NCBI RefSeq assembly: GCF_019468565.1
Contig: NZ_CP080521.1
Coordinates: forward strand, 558,001 to 622,000
Direction: 5' to 3'
Source of the DNA: Pseudonocardia sp. DSM 110487
Lineage (GTDB): Bacteria; Actinomycetota; Actinomycetes; Mycobacteriales; Pseudonocardiaceae
Length of the DNA stretch: 64,000 nt
A model generated the notes under the pieces. The model ran no database searches. It was not told the DNA's origin and saw nothing but the letters and a program-made list of their open reading frames with translations. Shown in pieces: positions 41,783 through 52,033 of the stretch (position 1 is its first letter; each line of letters starts with the position of its first letter). The translations under genes were made by a program, and so were the position numbers.

Positions 41783-44701
41783 TCACGTGCAGGTGACGGC
41801 CGGTTCCGCGGATGCTTCGGTGGTGGGGGCGGACAGCGCGATCGGCTCGGACGGCGCCCGGACCACGTCGTCGAACGAGCGGCCGAGCACCAGCTGCAGC
41901 ACGCCGGTGCTGCCAGGGTCGGGCACCTCGGTGGCCGACGGCACCGTGGTCCTCAGCACCTCGGCGGCGGCCGCCTGGTCGGGGGAGAACCGGATCACGG
42001 TCTCGGAGGTGGGCTGATCGGCGCTGGAGGGCTCGCCCACCTTGAAGCCGAGTGAGCTCAACGTCTCGCTCACCTCACCGGCGAGCCCGGAGCGGGTGGA
42101 GGCGTTGACGACCTCCAGAGCGACCTCGCTCGGCGTGGGACCGGCCGTTCCGGCGCCGGGGTCCGTGATGTCGGCAGGGAGCGGCTGATCGGCGCGAACG
42201 GCGGAGAACAGTGCCGCTGCGTCCGTGTCTCGCATGACGGCGTTGCCGCGCGCGTTCCGTTCACCGGTCGGCACCGCCGCGTACCGCACGCCATCGGCAT
42301 CGAGGCGGCGCAGGGTCATCGCGAGCGCGAGCACCTGGTCGATCCCCGCCCCGTCGGTCAGCAGGGCGTCGGTGAGCGTCGGGCGCAGCGCCGTGATCCG
42401 GCGGACGTCCAGCAGCGCGGTGCCCGACACCGCCGAGTCGAGCACGGCGGCGAGCACCTGCTGCTGGCGCTCGATGCGCCCGTACTCGGGCGACGGCTCG
42501 CCCTCCACGTTGCCTGCCTGCACGAAGTCACCCACGCGCACGCCTGCCAGCCGGTTGGGGCCCGCTTCGGGCACGACCGGGCCGAGCACGCCGTCGAGCA
42601 CCGGGCGCGGCACGCAGACCTCGGCCCCGCCCACCGCATCGGTCATCGCAGGCACGGCGGCCAGGTCGATGCCGACGTACTTGGTGATCGCGAGCCCGCT
42701 GAGCTGCTGCACGACCCGGGTGATGCAGCGCGGTCCGCCGACGTCAAGGGCACTGACGAGCTGAGTGCGGGCCTCTGCCTGCTCCGGCTCGTCCGCGTAC
42801 GTCGCCGCGCCGGCGTCCCAGCGTTCGCACGGCGGCCGGTTGATCTCCAGGTCGAGGGGGAACGCGAGCACCGTGACCGGGCCGCCGCTGTCCGGGATGT
42901 GTGCGACGGCGACGGTGTCGGCACGCGGCTGGGCAGAGTCCGAGGCGGGCTTGGTGGCCACCACCAGCACGTTCTCGTCGCCGGCCTGGGCGGCGGCGTC
43001 GACGACGGCACTCGAACCCGGATCGAGGGCAGCGGCATCGCGGACGGCCGCGCCCAGCCACGTCTTCGTGCCCCACCCGAACGCAGTGGCTGCGAGTACG
43101 GCAAGGGCCATCGCCCCGGCGAGTAGCCGCCCCGCGATGACAGCGGGCCTGCGCCGCTGCGGCGGCGCGCTCGGTTCTCCGAGTCGGCGATCGGTCACCG
43201 CGAGTCTCACCCCGGCGTGGGCCGCGGTCAGCCGGGTAAGCGTCTCGTCGATGCGCATCGCGCGCGTGTGCGCGTCGTCGTCGCGATCGGACCGGCGGGC
43301 GTCGTCGTCATGGGGAGCCCGGCGGACAGCGACCGTGGCTTCGGGGTTCATCGCGGCGGCCCTGCTCCGCGAGCTCGGCTCGACGTCGGTGCGCGCCCGG
43401 TCCACGGGAGGAGCCGGCTCGTCGGCGTCGGCCGGCCGGGCGCGGGTGCTCCGGACCGGGGTGTCGTCGGGCGGTTCGGCGGGGCGCCGACGGGTGATGG
43501 GCAGGGCGGTCGTCGCCGGCGCATCCGGCTCGCTCTCGCGGCGGCGGGCGGGGATCGCGGTGGTTGCTGCTACCGGCATGTCCGGGCCGTCGCCTGGGTC
43601 GAGCCGTCGTCGGCGCGGGCGTTCACCGGTAGGGATGGCCGTGGCCGGGGGCGCGCCGACGTCGTGATCAGCGCTGCGCCTGCGGCGGGCCCCCGTGGCG
43701 GGCAGGGCGGTGGTGGCTCCGCCGACCACTGGCTCGACGGACCGTCGCGGGACATCCGGGGCGTCGACGGAGTCCCGGTAGCGACGGGCGCCGCCGCCGA
43801 CGTGTTCGTCGTAGTCCGGCGAGCGCCTGGCCGTCAGCTCGGGCGATTCCTCGGTGCGTCGACGGCGCGTGGGCGCGGCCGGGTCGAGAGCATCGGACGG
43901 GTGCTGCCGCCGGCCGTTCGGCGGGTCGTCGTAGGGGCTGTCGTAGGGGGCGAGGCGGCGGGCGCTGCCGTTCGGGGGTTCGGTCCGGCGGGCTCGGCGA
44001 GGCGCGGGCTCGTCCGGGAAATCCGCGGTGCGGCGTCGGGTGGCGCGGGCGGGGCCACTGGACTGGACCGCGTCCTGCAGATCGTCGTCGGGGGCGGCTC
44101 GGCGGCGGCGTGGGGCGGCGGGCTCGTCGAAGGGCTCGTCGAAATCGTCGTCGCGCCGCCGACGGCCATCGGCCGCGGCGGGTGTTCCGCCCGGCTCGGC
44201 CGCCTGCCGCCGTCCGGAGCCGCCGGCAGGGGGTGCGGTGTGACGCCTGAGCGCTCGGGCCGGGGGAAGGGCTGTGGTGGCGTCGGGGGCGGGCGGGGCG
44301 TCGAACGGCTCGGGCGCGCGCCGTCGGCCTCCGGGGCCGGTGGGCGGCGCGGACCGCGATCCCCAGCGCTCGTTCTCGTCGGGCGCCGCGTACCCGTTCC
44401 GGTACCCCGGGTCCGGCTCGTCGTCTCGGTAGCGGTGCCCGGACCGCGGGCCGCCCCGAGGCGGGGAGTCGTACCGTCCGGGTGGCAGGTCGACGCCTTG
44501 CCGCCCGCTGTCGGCGCCGGCCTCGTCTTCGGCCGCCCGGCGGCGGGCAGCGCGGCTGCCGGGGGGCGGCACAGCCGGATCGGAGCCGAGCAGGCCGTGG
44601 CGGGCGAGGACGTCCTGGGGATCCTCGTACGGGTCCTCGTAGGCGCGCCTACGCCCCTCGGTGGGGCGCTGAGCACGGTACGGACCGTCCTCCACGCCCA
44701 C
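41783..44701 (-). CDS. LCP (LytR-CpsA-Psr) family protein with LytR_C domain and very long disordered N-terminus
   Basis: A 972-residue membrane protein. Residues ~1-480 are Arg/Pro/Asp-rich, repetitive and probably disordered in the cytoplasm, with tracts such as ARRRRAAPDDD and ATTALP repeats. One membrane span follows (LLAGAMALAVLAATAFGWG, about 525-545). Then comes the extracytoplasmic LCP domain and a C-terminal LytR_C domain (VALEVVNASTRSGLAGEVSE). LCP proteins transfer glycopolymers such as arabinogalactan onto peptidoglycan. Position matches Rv0822c. It starts with GTG at 44699-44701. Confidence 0.85.
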   Translation of the reverse strand: MGVEDGPYRAQRPTEGRRRAYEDPYEDPQDVLARHGLLGSDPAVPPPGSRAARRRAAEDEAGADSGRQGVDLPPGRYDSPPRGGPRSGHRYRDDEPDPGYRNGYAAPDENERWGSRSAPPTGPGGRRRAPEPFDAPPAPDATTALPPARALRRHTAPPAGGSGRRQAAEPGGTPAAADGRRRRDDDFDEPFDEPAAPRRRRAAPDDDLQDAVQSSGPARATRRRTADFPDEPAPRRARRTEPPNGSARRLAPYDSPYDDPPNGRRQHPSDALDPAAPTRRRRTEESPELTARRSPDYDEHVGGGARRYRDSVDAPDVPRRSVEPVVGGATTALPATGARRRRSADHDVGAPPATAIPTGERPRRRRLDPGDGPDMPVAATTAIPARRRESEPDAPATTALPITRRRPAEPPDDTPVRSTRARPADADEPAPPVDRARTDVEPSSRSRAAAMNPEATVAVRRAPHDDDARRSDRDDDAHTRAMRIDETLTRLTAAHAGVRLAVTDRRLGEPSAPPQRRRPAVIAGRLLAGAMALAVLAATAFGWGTKTWLGAAVRDAAALDPGSSAVVDAAAQAGDENVLVVATKPASDSAQPRADTVAVAHIPDSGGPVTVLAFPLDLEINRPPCERWDAGAATYADEPEQAEARTQLVSALDVGGPRCITRVVQQLSGLAITKYVGIDLAAVPAMTDAVGGAEVCVPRPVLDGVLGPVVPEAGPNRLAGVRVGDFVQAGNVEGEPSPEYGRIERQQQVLAAVLDSAVSGTALLDVRRITALRPTLTDALLTDGAGIDQVLALAMTLRRLDADGVRYAAVPTGERNARGNAVMRDTDAAALFSAVRADQPLPADITDPGAGTAGPTPSEVALEVVNASTRSGLAGEVSETLSSLGFKVGEPSSADQPTSETVIRFSPDQAAAAEVLRTTVPSATEVPDPGSTGVLQLVLGRSFDDVVRAPSEPIALSAPTTEASAEPAVTCT

Positions 44702-44774
44702 CTCCTCGGCACGAACAGGGGGCGGGCACGGGCGCGAACCGCCCGAGCCCGCCCCTCAACGTCTCGATCCGAGC

Positions 44775-45593
44775 TTACGGAGCGGAGGCCCTTTGATCGC
44801 AGTGGGGTGCGACGACCGGTGGCTGGGGGATCGACCGGCGGCCGGCCGCCGGCCCGGCGAGCCGCACGTGTCCGGTGTGGGCGTCGTGGAACGCCACGGC
44901 GTTGCGCCCGGCGTGCTTCGCCGCGTACAGGAGGCGGTCCGCCGCGGCGACCAGCCCGTCGTGACCCGTCACCGGTCCGAAGCCGTGAGCGACGCCGATG
45001 CTGACGGACACGCAGAGCTCGGGCGCGAGCTCCGGCCACAAGTGGCCGTCGACGCGCTCCCGGACGGTCTCGCAGACGCGCACGGCCTCGTGGCGGTCGT
45101 GCCGGGGAAGGACGATCGCGAACTCCTCGCCGCCGTAGCGGGCGCAGAACGCGCTCTCCGGCAGCGTCGAGTCGATCACGGCGACGAGCCGCTGCAGCAC
45201 GCGGTCGCCGAACGGGTGGCCATAGGTGTCGTTGATCTGCTTGAAGTGGTCGACGTCCAGCAGCGCGACCGCGATACCGGCCGGCCCGACCCCGCCCGGC
45301 TCCCGGAGGAGCGCGACGAGCCGCTCGTCGAGGTAGCGACGGTTGTAGGTGTCGGTGAGGCAGTCGCGGCGGCTCTGCTCCCGCGCCTCGGCGTGCTCAC
45401 GACGGAGCCGGTCGAGCTCGTCGACGCCGGACTGCCCGTTCAGCAGCCGGACGGCCGTGCGGAGGTGCTGGTAGGCCTGCTCCCAGCGGCCGGCCGTTGC
45501 GAGCTCCTCCGCGGCAGCCGTGTGCCATACCGCGCCTGCCGCTCCAGGCGTGGACGGAACGTGCTCCCGCCTGGCCGCGCCCAGCATCGTCAT
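44775..45593 (-). CDS. diguanylate cyclase (GGDEF domain)
   Basis: A 272-residue cytoplasmic protein: an N-terminal helical sensor-like part (about 1-75, EELATAGRWEQAYQHLRTAV resembling a TPR-like repeat), and a GGDEF domain with catalytic RYGGEEFAIVLP at about 155. FKQINDTYGHPFGD binds the nucleotide. GGEEF is an active variant that makes cyclic di-GMP from GTP. The RxxD inhibition site normally five residues before the motif is missing (LPESAFCARYGGEEF), so product inhibition is not expected. Start at 45593, with a second ATG six bases later. Confidence 0.88.
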   Translation of the reverse strand: MTMLGAARREHVPSTPGAAGAVWHTAAAEELATAGRWEQAYQHLRTAVRLLNGQSGVDELDRLRREHAEAREQSRRDCLTDTYNRRYLDERLVALLREPGGVGPAGIAVALLDVDHFKQINDTYGHPFGDRVLQRLVAVIDSTLPESAFCARYGGEEFAIVLPRHDRHEAVRVCETVRERVDGHLWPELAPELCVSVSIGVAHGFGPVTGHDGLVAAADRLLYAAKHAGRNAVAFHDAHTGHVRLAGPAAGRRSIPQPPVVAPHCDQRASAP

Positions 45594-45658
45594 GCCAGAG
45601 GTGTCGACGGCGGAACGCCGGTCCTTGAGGTCCGCAACCCGTACGAGGCGGCTCAGCC

Positions 45659-46795
45659 TCAGCCGCCGGAGTGCTCCAGCTCGGCGCCCAGCGGGACGGT
45701 GGCGTCGTCCGGGTCGTCCAGCCAGTGCTCGGGGAGGACCACCCGGCCCGCCGAGCCCTGCCGGCCGCGTGGGCCGTCGGCGTCAGGCGGGAAGGCGATG
45801 TCGGGGTCGAGCTGGGTGAGCAGCTCGTCCAGCTCGTCGATGCTGCTCACCATGCCGAGGCGGCGGCGCAGGTCGGACCCCACTGGGAAGCCCTTGAGGT
45901 ACCAGGCGATGTGCTTGCGCATGTCGCGGATGCCCTTGTGGTCGCCCATGTGCTCGATGAGGAGCACGGCGTGACGGCGCATGGTGGCCGCCACCTGCCC
46001 CAGGTTCGGCGGCTCCGGTAGCGGGCGTCCGGCGAACGCGGCCTCCAGATCACCGAAGAGCCATGGCCTTCCGAGGCACCCACGCCCGACGACCACGCCG
46101 TCGCACCCGGTCTGCGCGACCATCGCGAGCGCGTCGGCGGCGCTGAAGATGTCGCCGTTGCCGAGCACCGGCAGTTCCGCGGGCATGGCGTCGCGGAGCC
46201 GGGCGATCGCCGACCAGTCGGCCGTGCCCGAGTAGCGCTGCGCCGCGGTGCGCGCGTGCAGGGCGACGGCTGCGACCCCGGCGCCAGCGGCGCTGCGCGC
46301 GGCGTCGAGGTAGGTGTGGCGCTCGTCGTCGATGCCGATGCGCATCTTGACGGTGACGGGAACCGATCCGGCGTTCTCGACCGCCGCGCGCACGATCCGC
46401 TCGAACAACCTGCGCTTGTACGGCAGCGCCGCCCCGCCGCCCCGCCGCGTGACCTTGGGGACGGGGCAGCCGAAGTTCATGTCGATGTGGTCGGCGAGGT
46501 CCCGCTCGACGATCATCCGGACGGCCAGCCCCATCGCGACCGGGTCGACGCCGTAGAGCTGCATCGACCGCGGGTGCTCGTCCGCGTCGAACTCGATCAT
46601 CCGGAACGTCAGCGGGTTCTTCTCCACGATCCCGCGCGAAGTGATCATCTCGCAGACGTAGAAGCCCGCGCCCTGCTCGCGGCACAGGCGCCGGAAGCCC
46701 GCGTTGGTGATGCCGGCCATGGGGGCGAGCACCACCGGCGTATCTGACACGAACGATCCGATGCGCAGCGGGCGGACGGTGGTCGGGGCACTCAC
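45659..46795 (-). CDS. dus: tRNA-dihydrouridine synthase (DusB-like)
   Basis: A 378-residue FMN-dependent TIM-barrel enzyme that reduces uridines in tRNA. Diagnostic segments are VLAPMAGITNAGFRRL at the start, the catalytic Cys in HIDMNFGCPVPKV, KMRIGIDDE, and GNGDIFSAADAL with GVVVGRGCLGRPW for FMN phosphate. The C-terminal helical tRNA-binding part (MRKHIAWYLKGFP) is intact. It starts with GTG at 46793-46795. Position matches Rv0823c. Confidence 0.94.
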   Translation of the reverse strand: MSAPTTVRPLRIGSFVSDTPVVLAPMAGITNAGFRRLCREQGAGFYVCEMITSRGIVEKNPLTFRMIEFDADEHPRSMQLYGVDPVAMGLAVRMIVERDLADHIDMNFGCPVPKVTRRGGGAALPYKRRLFERIVRAAVENAGSVPVTVKMRIGIDDERHTYLDAARSAAGAGVAAVALHARTAAQRYSGTADWSAIARLRDAMPAELPVLGNGDIFSAADALAMVAQTGCDGVVVGRGCLGRPWLFGDLEAAFAGRPLPEPPNLGQVAATMRRHAVLLIEHMGDHKGIRDMRKHIAWYLKGFPVGSDLRRRLGMVSSIDELDELLTQLDPDIAFPPDADGPRGRQGSAGRVVLPEHWLDDPDDATVPLGAELEHSGG

Positions 46796-46816
46796 AGGGC
46801 CCCATTGTCCCCGACG

Positions 46817-47395
46817 TCAGAAGTCGACGGAGACGCAGGCGACGCGATCGCCCGCGGTGCCGGCCTCGCCGGGCTCGGAGGAGGTCTGGTGGGTGTGCAG
46901 GACCAGCGACTTCGGCCGCCGGTCGGCCGGGAACGTCCACGCGACGGTCGACTCGGTGCTGCCGGCCCCGGTCTCGTCGGTGGTGAGGTCGAGCCAGATC
47001 TCGTTCTGCGGGTTCGCGAACGTGGGGTCGACGCTCGGCTGCACCGGGTCGGCGGCGTACTGGAAGTGCGGCCCCGCGGCGTCAGGCTGCTCCCCGCACG
47101 GCTGCGTGTGCACGTGGGCCCCGTACACGCGGTGCGGCTCGAGAGCCCGGACAGCGAGCATCACCGTGGTGGTGCCCTCCCCTGACCGCGACTGCACCGC
47201 GCCCCTTGCGCCTGCGGGCACCAGCCCCTCGTCGTAGGTGATCGCCGGGCCGGCACCGCGCTGGAACGTCTCGCTCACCTGAACGGTGTGCACGGGCCTG
47301 GTCGACGCCGCCGTTTGGACAACGGTGTCCGCGTTCGCGCATCCGGCCGCGAGCAAGCCACCGAGCAGTCCGGGGAGCAGGTGACGGGGTCGCAT
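46817..47395 (-). CDS. sodC: Cu/Zn superoxide dismutase-like lipoprotein
   Basis: A 192-residue exported protein. The signal peptide LLGGLLAAGCANA suggests lipid attachment at the Cys, although the -3 position is Ala. The fold resembles SodC: the copper pair YGAHVHTQPCG, the zinc-loop region GPHFQYAADP, and LVLHTHQTS with GDRVACVSV, where the last Cys could form the conserved disulfide. One usual zinc aspartate is not obvious, so catalytic activity is uncertain; a copper-binding role is possible. It lies 21 bases upstream of dus. Confidence 0.75.
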   Translation of the reverse strand: MRPRHLLPGLLGGLLAAGCANADTVVQTAASTRPVHTVQVSETFQRGAGPAITYDEGLVPAGARGAVQSRSGEGTTTVMLAVRALEPHRVYGAHVHTQPCGEQPDAAGPHFQYAADPVQPSVDPTFANPQNEIWLDLTTDETGAGSTESTVAWTFPADRRPKSLVLHTHQTSSEPGEAGTAGDRVACVSVDF

Positions 47396-47678
47396 GTTCC
47401 CCAGGATGGGTGGTGGCGCAGCGTCGCGAGAACTGACCCTGCGTTACTCCAGACCAGCTATGCGAAGGTCATCGGGCGGCTCCGCTGCGTGCAGGCCGCT
47501 GGGCCATTGGCGGCATGATCGCCCGACCCGTACATCGCGGCTCGATCCACAGCGCGGACGTACTGCTCGGGTCCAGGCGGCGTTGCGAGCAGCACATCGG
47601 TGCTGTGGCGGACGCGCCGCCGTACGGGTCGTGGTGATCTCCGGGCGGCGGTCGCGTCCGGCTACGCTGGAGACCCAC

Positions 47679-47754
47679 GGGCCTCTAGCTCAATCGGCAG
47701 AGCAGCGGACTTTTAATCCGCGGGTTCAGGGTTCGATCCCCTGGGGGCCCACCA
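47679..47754 (+). tRNA. tRNA-Lys (anticodon UUU)
   Basis: A complete cloverleaf: acceptor GGGCCTC with GGGGCCC, D-arm CTCAATCGGCAGAG, anticodon stem GCGGA/TCCGC with the loop CTTTTAA (anticodon TTT at 47712-47714), T-arm CAGGG-TTCGATC-CCCTG, discriminator A and an encoded CCA. TACGCT about 15 bases upstream is a possible -10 element. The 3' half doubles as the left attachment site of the integrated element and remains intact, so the tRNA is functional. Confidence 0.97.
47718..47752. repeat. attL: left 35-bp direct repeat in tRNA-Lys
   Basis: Runs from the 3' side of the anticodon stem through the T-arm to the discriminator region, and is identical to 58277-58311. Six bases beyond it comes CCGCAGGTCACGGG, matched at the same offset beyond the right copy with a single difference (A to T). 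Confidence 0.92.
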
Positions 47755-47764
47755 TAACCGCAGG

Positions 47765-48994
47765 TCACGGGGCTGCCGGGTCCTCCGGTTCGATCTTGGT
47801 CACGTTGAACTCACGTTCTTCAGCCCGAGCGAAGATCTCCAGCACCTCCGCAGCCTTGCGGGAGACAGCCTTGCGGCCAACGTAGGTGTCCGTGGTCTGT
47901 GAGATGCGGGAGTGGCCCAAGAGGTCACTGGCCTCACGGGTAGGAAGCTCGTCGGTCACCAGGGTCGCCACAGTGCGGCGGAAGGTGTACGGAGTGAACC
48001 ACTCCCCGAGCTTGTGGCGTCGACGGAATGCCCGCCAGTCACGCCGTAGGTTGTTGGCCTCACGGAGTCCGCCGCGTGAGTTCGGGAAAACCCATCCCTC
48101 CAACATCTCAGGGTCGACGCCGTGCTGCGCAGCCACGCGCTGGCGACGATCCTTCAACATCTCGACCAGCCATCTTGCAAGTGGAATCCCTCGCTGAGCA
48201 GTCTCGCTCTTGCCGTCGTTGAGCTTCAGTCCCTCGCCCTTGATGCGGACCAAGTTGTTATCGACGTACGCAACCTGCGCATCAAAGTCGATCCGTTCCC
48301 ATCGAATCGCGAGCGTTTCGCCAGTCCGGTTACCGGTCCCCCCGAAGTATCGCGCGATGTCTGGAAGGTCCTGGCGAACGGCGACGAGATCGGCATCGAA
48401 CAGTTCGAATATCTTGAGTGCCTCTGGAACGCTCAGCGCTCTCGATACCCTCTTTCGACGACGACCTTGCTCGACCCGCCGAACGTCGCGGATCGGGTTG
48501 GTCTTGATAGCGCCATGTCGAACGGCCAGCCCGCATGCTCCTGAGAGGATCGCTCGACACGTCTTGGCTGTCGCAGCTGAATGCGACTTGTTGATGTCAT
48601 GAACGATGCGATCGGCGCGGCCTGCGGTCATCTCGCTAATCGAGAAGTCGCGGACTCTCGGCAGCAGGAGCTTCGTCCAGCGGTTGTAGTAGGTGTCGTA
48701 GCTAGTCCCGCTACGCGTGCCCAGATCCACCATCTCACGGAACTCGGCAAGCCACTTGTCCACGACCTCCGGCACTTTGCTTTCGGCGCTGATCTCGCCT
48801 CCTGCCACTTGTCGGTCTCGTACAGCCTCGCGTAATCGATTCGCAGCCTGAGGTTTCGTCTTAGCCCAACGTCTGATCTGGCGTACCTCACCGTCGAAGT
48901 CGCGAAACTGGCACGTAGCGCGCCAATGGTGTGGCCGCTCCAGGACAACGCTGAACTCGCCCGCTGTTCCTATTGGCAGTCGTGGTCGCGCCAT
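47765..48994 (-). CDS. int: tyrosine-type site-specific integrase
   Basis: A 409-residue tyrosine recombinase: N-terminal arm-binding domain, a SAM-like core-binding domain, and a catalytic domain with GTGNRTGETLAIRW (first Arg), YTFRRTVATL (second Arg), LLGHSRISQTTDTY (His and the nucleophile Tyr). In the HxxR box the His is replaced by Tyr, an uncommon but tolerated change. The ATG at 48992-48994 has GGAAGG ahead. The gene ends 12 bases from the tRNA, the normal place for an integrase that uses this tRNA as its site. Confidence 0.94.
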   Translation of the reverse strand: MARPRLPIGTAGEFSVVLERPHHWRATCQFRDFDGEVRQIRRWAKTKPQAANRLREAVRDRQVAGGEISAESKVPEVVDKWLAEFREMVDLGTRSGTSYDTYYNRWTKLLLPRVRDFSISEMTAGRADRIVHDINKSHSAATAKTCRAILSGACGLAVRHGAIKTNPIRDVRRVEQGRRRKRVSRALSVPEALKIFELFDADLVAVRQDLPDIARYFGGTGNRTGETLAIRWERIDFDAQVAYVDNNLVRIKGEGLKLNDGKSETAQRGIPLARWLVEMLKDRRQRVAAQHGVDPEMLEGWVFPNSRGGLREANNLRRDWRAFRRRHKLGEWFTPYTFRRTVATLVTDELPTREASDLLGHSRISQTTDTYVGRKAVSRKAAEVLEIFARAEEREFNVTKIEPEDPAAP

Positions 48995-49016
48995 CTTGTG
49001 CCTTCCTTCACGAGAT

Positions 49017-49199
49017 CTAGTTGTTGAGTGAGTCAAGCCAGATGCGCACATCTGACGGCGCATAGCGCAAGTGCTTGCCCATGCGGCGGGCACGAGGTCC
49101 ACGGCCGTGCCGACGCCAGTCGTAGAGTGTCTTGACTGGAATCTTCAAGAACTCTGCAACTTCCTCGATCGTCCACATAGGCTCCATTGCAGTCGTCAT
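49017..49199 (-). CDS. xis: excisionase (MerR-like HTH)
   Basis: A 60-residue helix-turn-helix protein: MWTIEEVAEFLKIPVKTLYD is the HTH_17/excisionase motif, followed by the basic RRHGRGPRARRMGKH wing and WLDSL. Such proteins direct the integrase towards excision. AAAGGAGG precedes the ATG at 49197-49199. It lies 22 bases upstream of int on the same strand. Confidence 0.9.
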   Translation of the reverse strand: MTTAMEPMWTIEEVAEFLKIPVKTLYDWRRHGRGPRARRMGKHLRYAPSDVRIWLDSLNN

Positions 49200-49226
49200 T
49201 ACTCTTCCCCTCCTTTCTGATATGAG

Positions 49227-50708
<1,482 letters not shown>

Positions 50709-50714
50709 GGGCGG

Positions 50715-51062
50715 CTACCAGGGGATGGCGGGGAAGTAGGTGCCGAAGTAGTCGCGGGCGATCTGCTCGGCGCGGGCGCGGACGGCGGCGACGTCGGTGG
50801 GGGTGCGGCCCCGGGTCCAGGCGGTGAGGTCGCCGTTGAACCGCATGTGGGCATCGATCGCGGCAAGAGGGTCAACCACCTGGACGGCGAGGGTGTCGCC
50901 GAAGTAGGTCAGGTGCGCGGCGAGGGCGTAGACGATCTCGCGGGCGGTCAGGTTGTAGGTCTCGGCGCGCAGGAACACGGCCTCCCCGCGGGCGTTCGGG
51001 ACAGCGATCGTGCTGGCGGTGCTGGCACTGGTCGTGGTGGGGGTGTCGAGGGTGGTGGTCAT
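50715..51062 (-). CDS. AICE conserved protein, 115 aa
   Basis: A 115-residue protein with a Thr-rich start (MTTTLDTPTTTSAS) and a helical body (LRAETYNLTAREIVYALAAH, then ARAEQIARDYFGTYFP). I have seen similar proteins just upstream of repSA in AICEs, but no function is known to me. It lies 6 bases before repSA and probably belongs to its operon. The ATG at 51060-51062 has AGGAG upstream. Confidence 0.7.
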   Translation of the reverse strand: MTTTLDTPTTTSASTASTIAVPNARGEAVFLRAETYNLTAREIVYALAAHLTYFGDTLAVQVVDPLAAIDAHMRFNGDLTAWTRGRTPTDVAAVRARAEQIARDYFGTYFPAIPW

Positions 51063-51168
51063 GGCTGTTCTCCTTCGTCGGGTGGTGCTCAGTGGTTGGC
51101 GGTCACCACCACCCCCGGACTCCCTGGTGACGCATGCGTGTGGGGTGGGCCGGGGGTGGGGGTCGCCG

Positions 51169-51540
51169 TCAACGACCGAAGGTGTGTGGCTCTGCGGTTG
51201 TCGGAAGGGTTGCGAGGGTGGCGGTTTCGTGGTGATCACAGGCGAAGCAGAAGCGGAGCAGTCCGCAGCCATACAGCGCGTGATCCGGGATGCGGCCGTT
51301 GCAGGCGCATGGGTGCCATAGGCTGAAGTCGTGCCCGTCGCGGTCGCAGCCGATTCGGGCGGTGCAGCGCAGGCAGCGGGGTTCACCGGAGTCGGTGAGG
51401 GTCCAGCCGTGTTCGGTGATGTAGCCGATGGCCTCATCGGGTGTGTCGAAGTGGACGACGTAGTCGGCGCCGGTTTCGTCGAAGGTGGTGCGGCAGGTGT
51501 CGCAGGTGACGACGTAGCAGCGGGTGTGGTCGATGCTCAT
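51169..51540 (-). CDS. Cys/His-rich AICE protein, 123 aa
   Basis: A 123-residue protein with several potential zinc sites: VTCDTCRTTF, PRCLRCTARIGCD, HPCACNGR and FCFACDHH. The central part (DTPDEAIGYITEHGW) is a short alpha/beta unit. Family unknown to me. The ATG at 51538-51540 is two bases from the preceding stop. Zinc-ribbon-like proteins are common in the rep-tra interval of these elements. Confidence 0.65.
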   Translation of the reverse strand: MSIDHTRCYVVTCDTCRTTFDETGADYVVHFDTPDEAIGYITEHGWTLTDSGEPRCLRCTARIGCDRDGHDFSLWHPCACNGRIPDHALYGCGLLRFCFACDHHETATLATLPTTAEPHTFGR

Positions 51541-51542
51541 GG

Positions 51543-51752
51543 CTACAGCTCCACCCGCATGGGTTCGGCGGTCCGGTAGCCGGTGCGAGTCATGACCGCA
51601 CAGAGCGGTTCTCCGTCCCAATGGGAATGCGGTGGTGGAGGTCCCCACACTGGGGTCCATTCCCGTGGTGGCTTCATGGCGGCGAGTTCGTGGCATGCGG
51701 AGCAGACCAGGATGAATCGCTGGGCTTCGGTCGGATGCTGGGTGTTAGTCAT
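51543..51752 (-). CDS. small AICE protein with CxxC, 69 aa
   Basis: A 69-residue protein with one CxxC (FILVCSACHELAA) and a Pro/Trp-rich middle (EWTPVWGPPPPHSH). Its ATG overlaps the previous stop (ATGA at 51749-51752), so it is coupled to the 94-residue gene. No known domain. Likely real because it belongs to a chain of overlapping genes with uniformly G/C-rich third positions. Confidence 0.6.
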   Translation of the reverse strand: MTNTQHPTEAQRFILVCSACHELAAMKPPREWTPVWGPPPPHSHWDGEPLCAVMTRTGYRTAEPMRVEL

Positions 51753-52033
51753 GGGGTGAACTCCATTCCAAACAGGGTGGGTTGGTGTTGGCAGGACAGG
51801 CAGTACCGGTCGCCTTCGGCGGTGTTGGCGATGAGTTGGTGGCAGCCTTTGCAGAACCGGCGGTGCCCGGTGCGGCAGGTGGGGCAGTGTGGGAGGCCGG
51901 TGTGGTCGTCGATGAATGGTTCATCGCAGTCGGGGCCGCGGCGGATGCCGGGTGCCCGTGATTTGCGGCCGGTGCGCACGAGTATCAGGTTGTGCTGCAG
52001 GTAGTCGTCGTGCAGGTACTGCGGTGTGGTCAC
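51749..52033 (-). CDS. zinc-ribbon-like AICE protein, 94 aa
   Basis: A 94-residue protein with three CxxC-type motifs: LPHCPTCRTGH, RFCKGCHQL and RYCLSCQHQ. The spacing suggests two small zinc ribbons. Its start codon overlaps the stop of the upstream gene by four bases (ATGA), and its own stop overlaps the next start. Function unknown; a nucleic-acid-binding role would suit the fold. Confidence 0.65.
   Translation of the reverse strand: MTTPQYLHDDYLQHNLILVRTGRKSRAPGIRRGPDCDEPFIDDHTGLPHCPTCRTGHRRFCKGCHQLIANTAEGDRYCLSCQHQPTLFGMEFTP

Noticed and set aside
43217..45004. A 595-codon open frame antisense to the LCP gene
   Set aside because: It is the mirror of a highly biased GC-rich gene: composition is Arg/Gly/Val-rich with no domain, while the minus strand has a recognisable membrane span, LCP and LytR_C domains.
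44775..47395. A cyclic-di-GMP signalling operon with dus and sodC
   Set aside because: Only the GGDEF gene has a link to cyclic di-GMP; no EAL, HD-GYP or PilZ gene is present, and spacing to dus is not tight.
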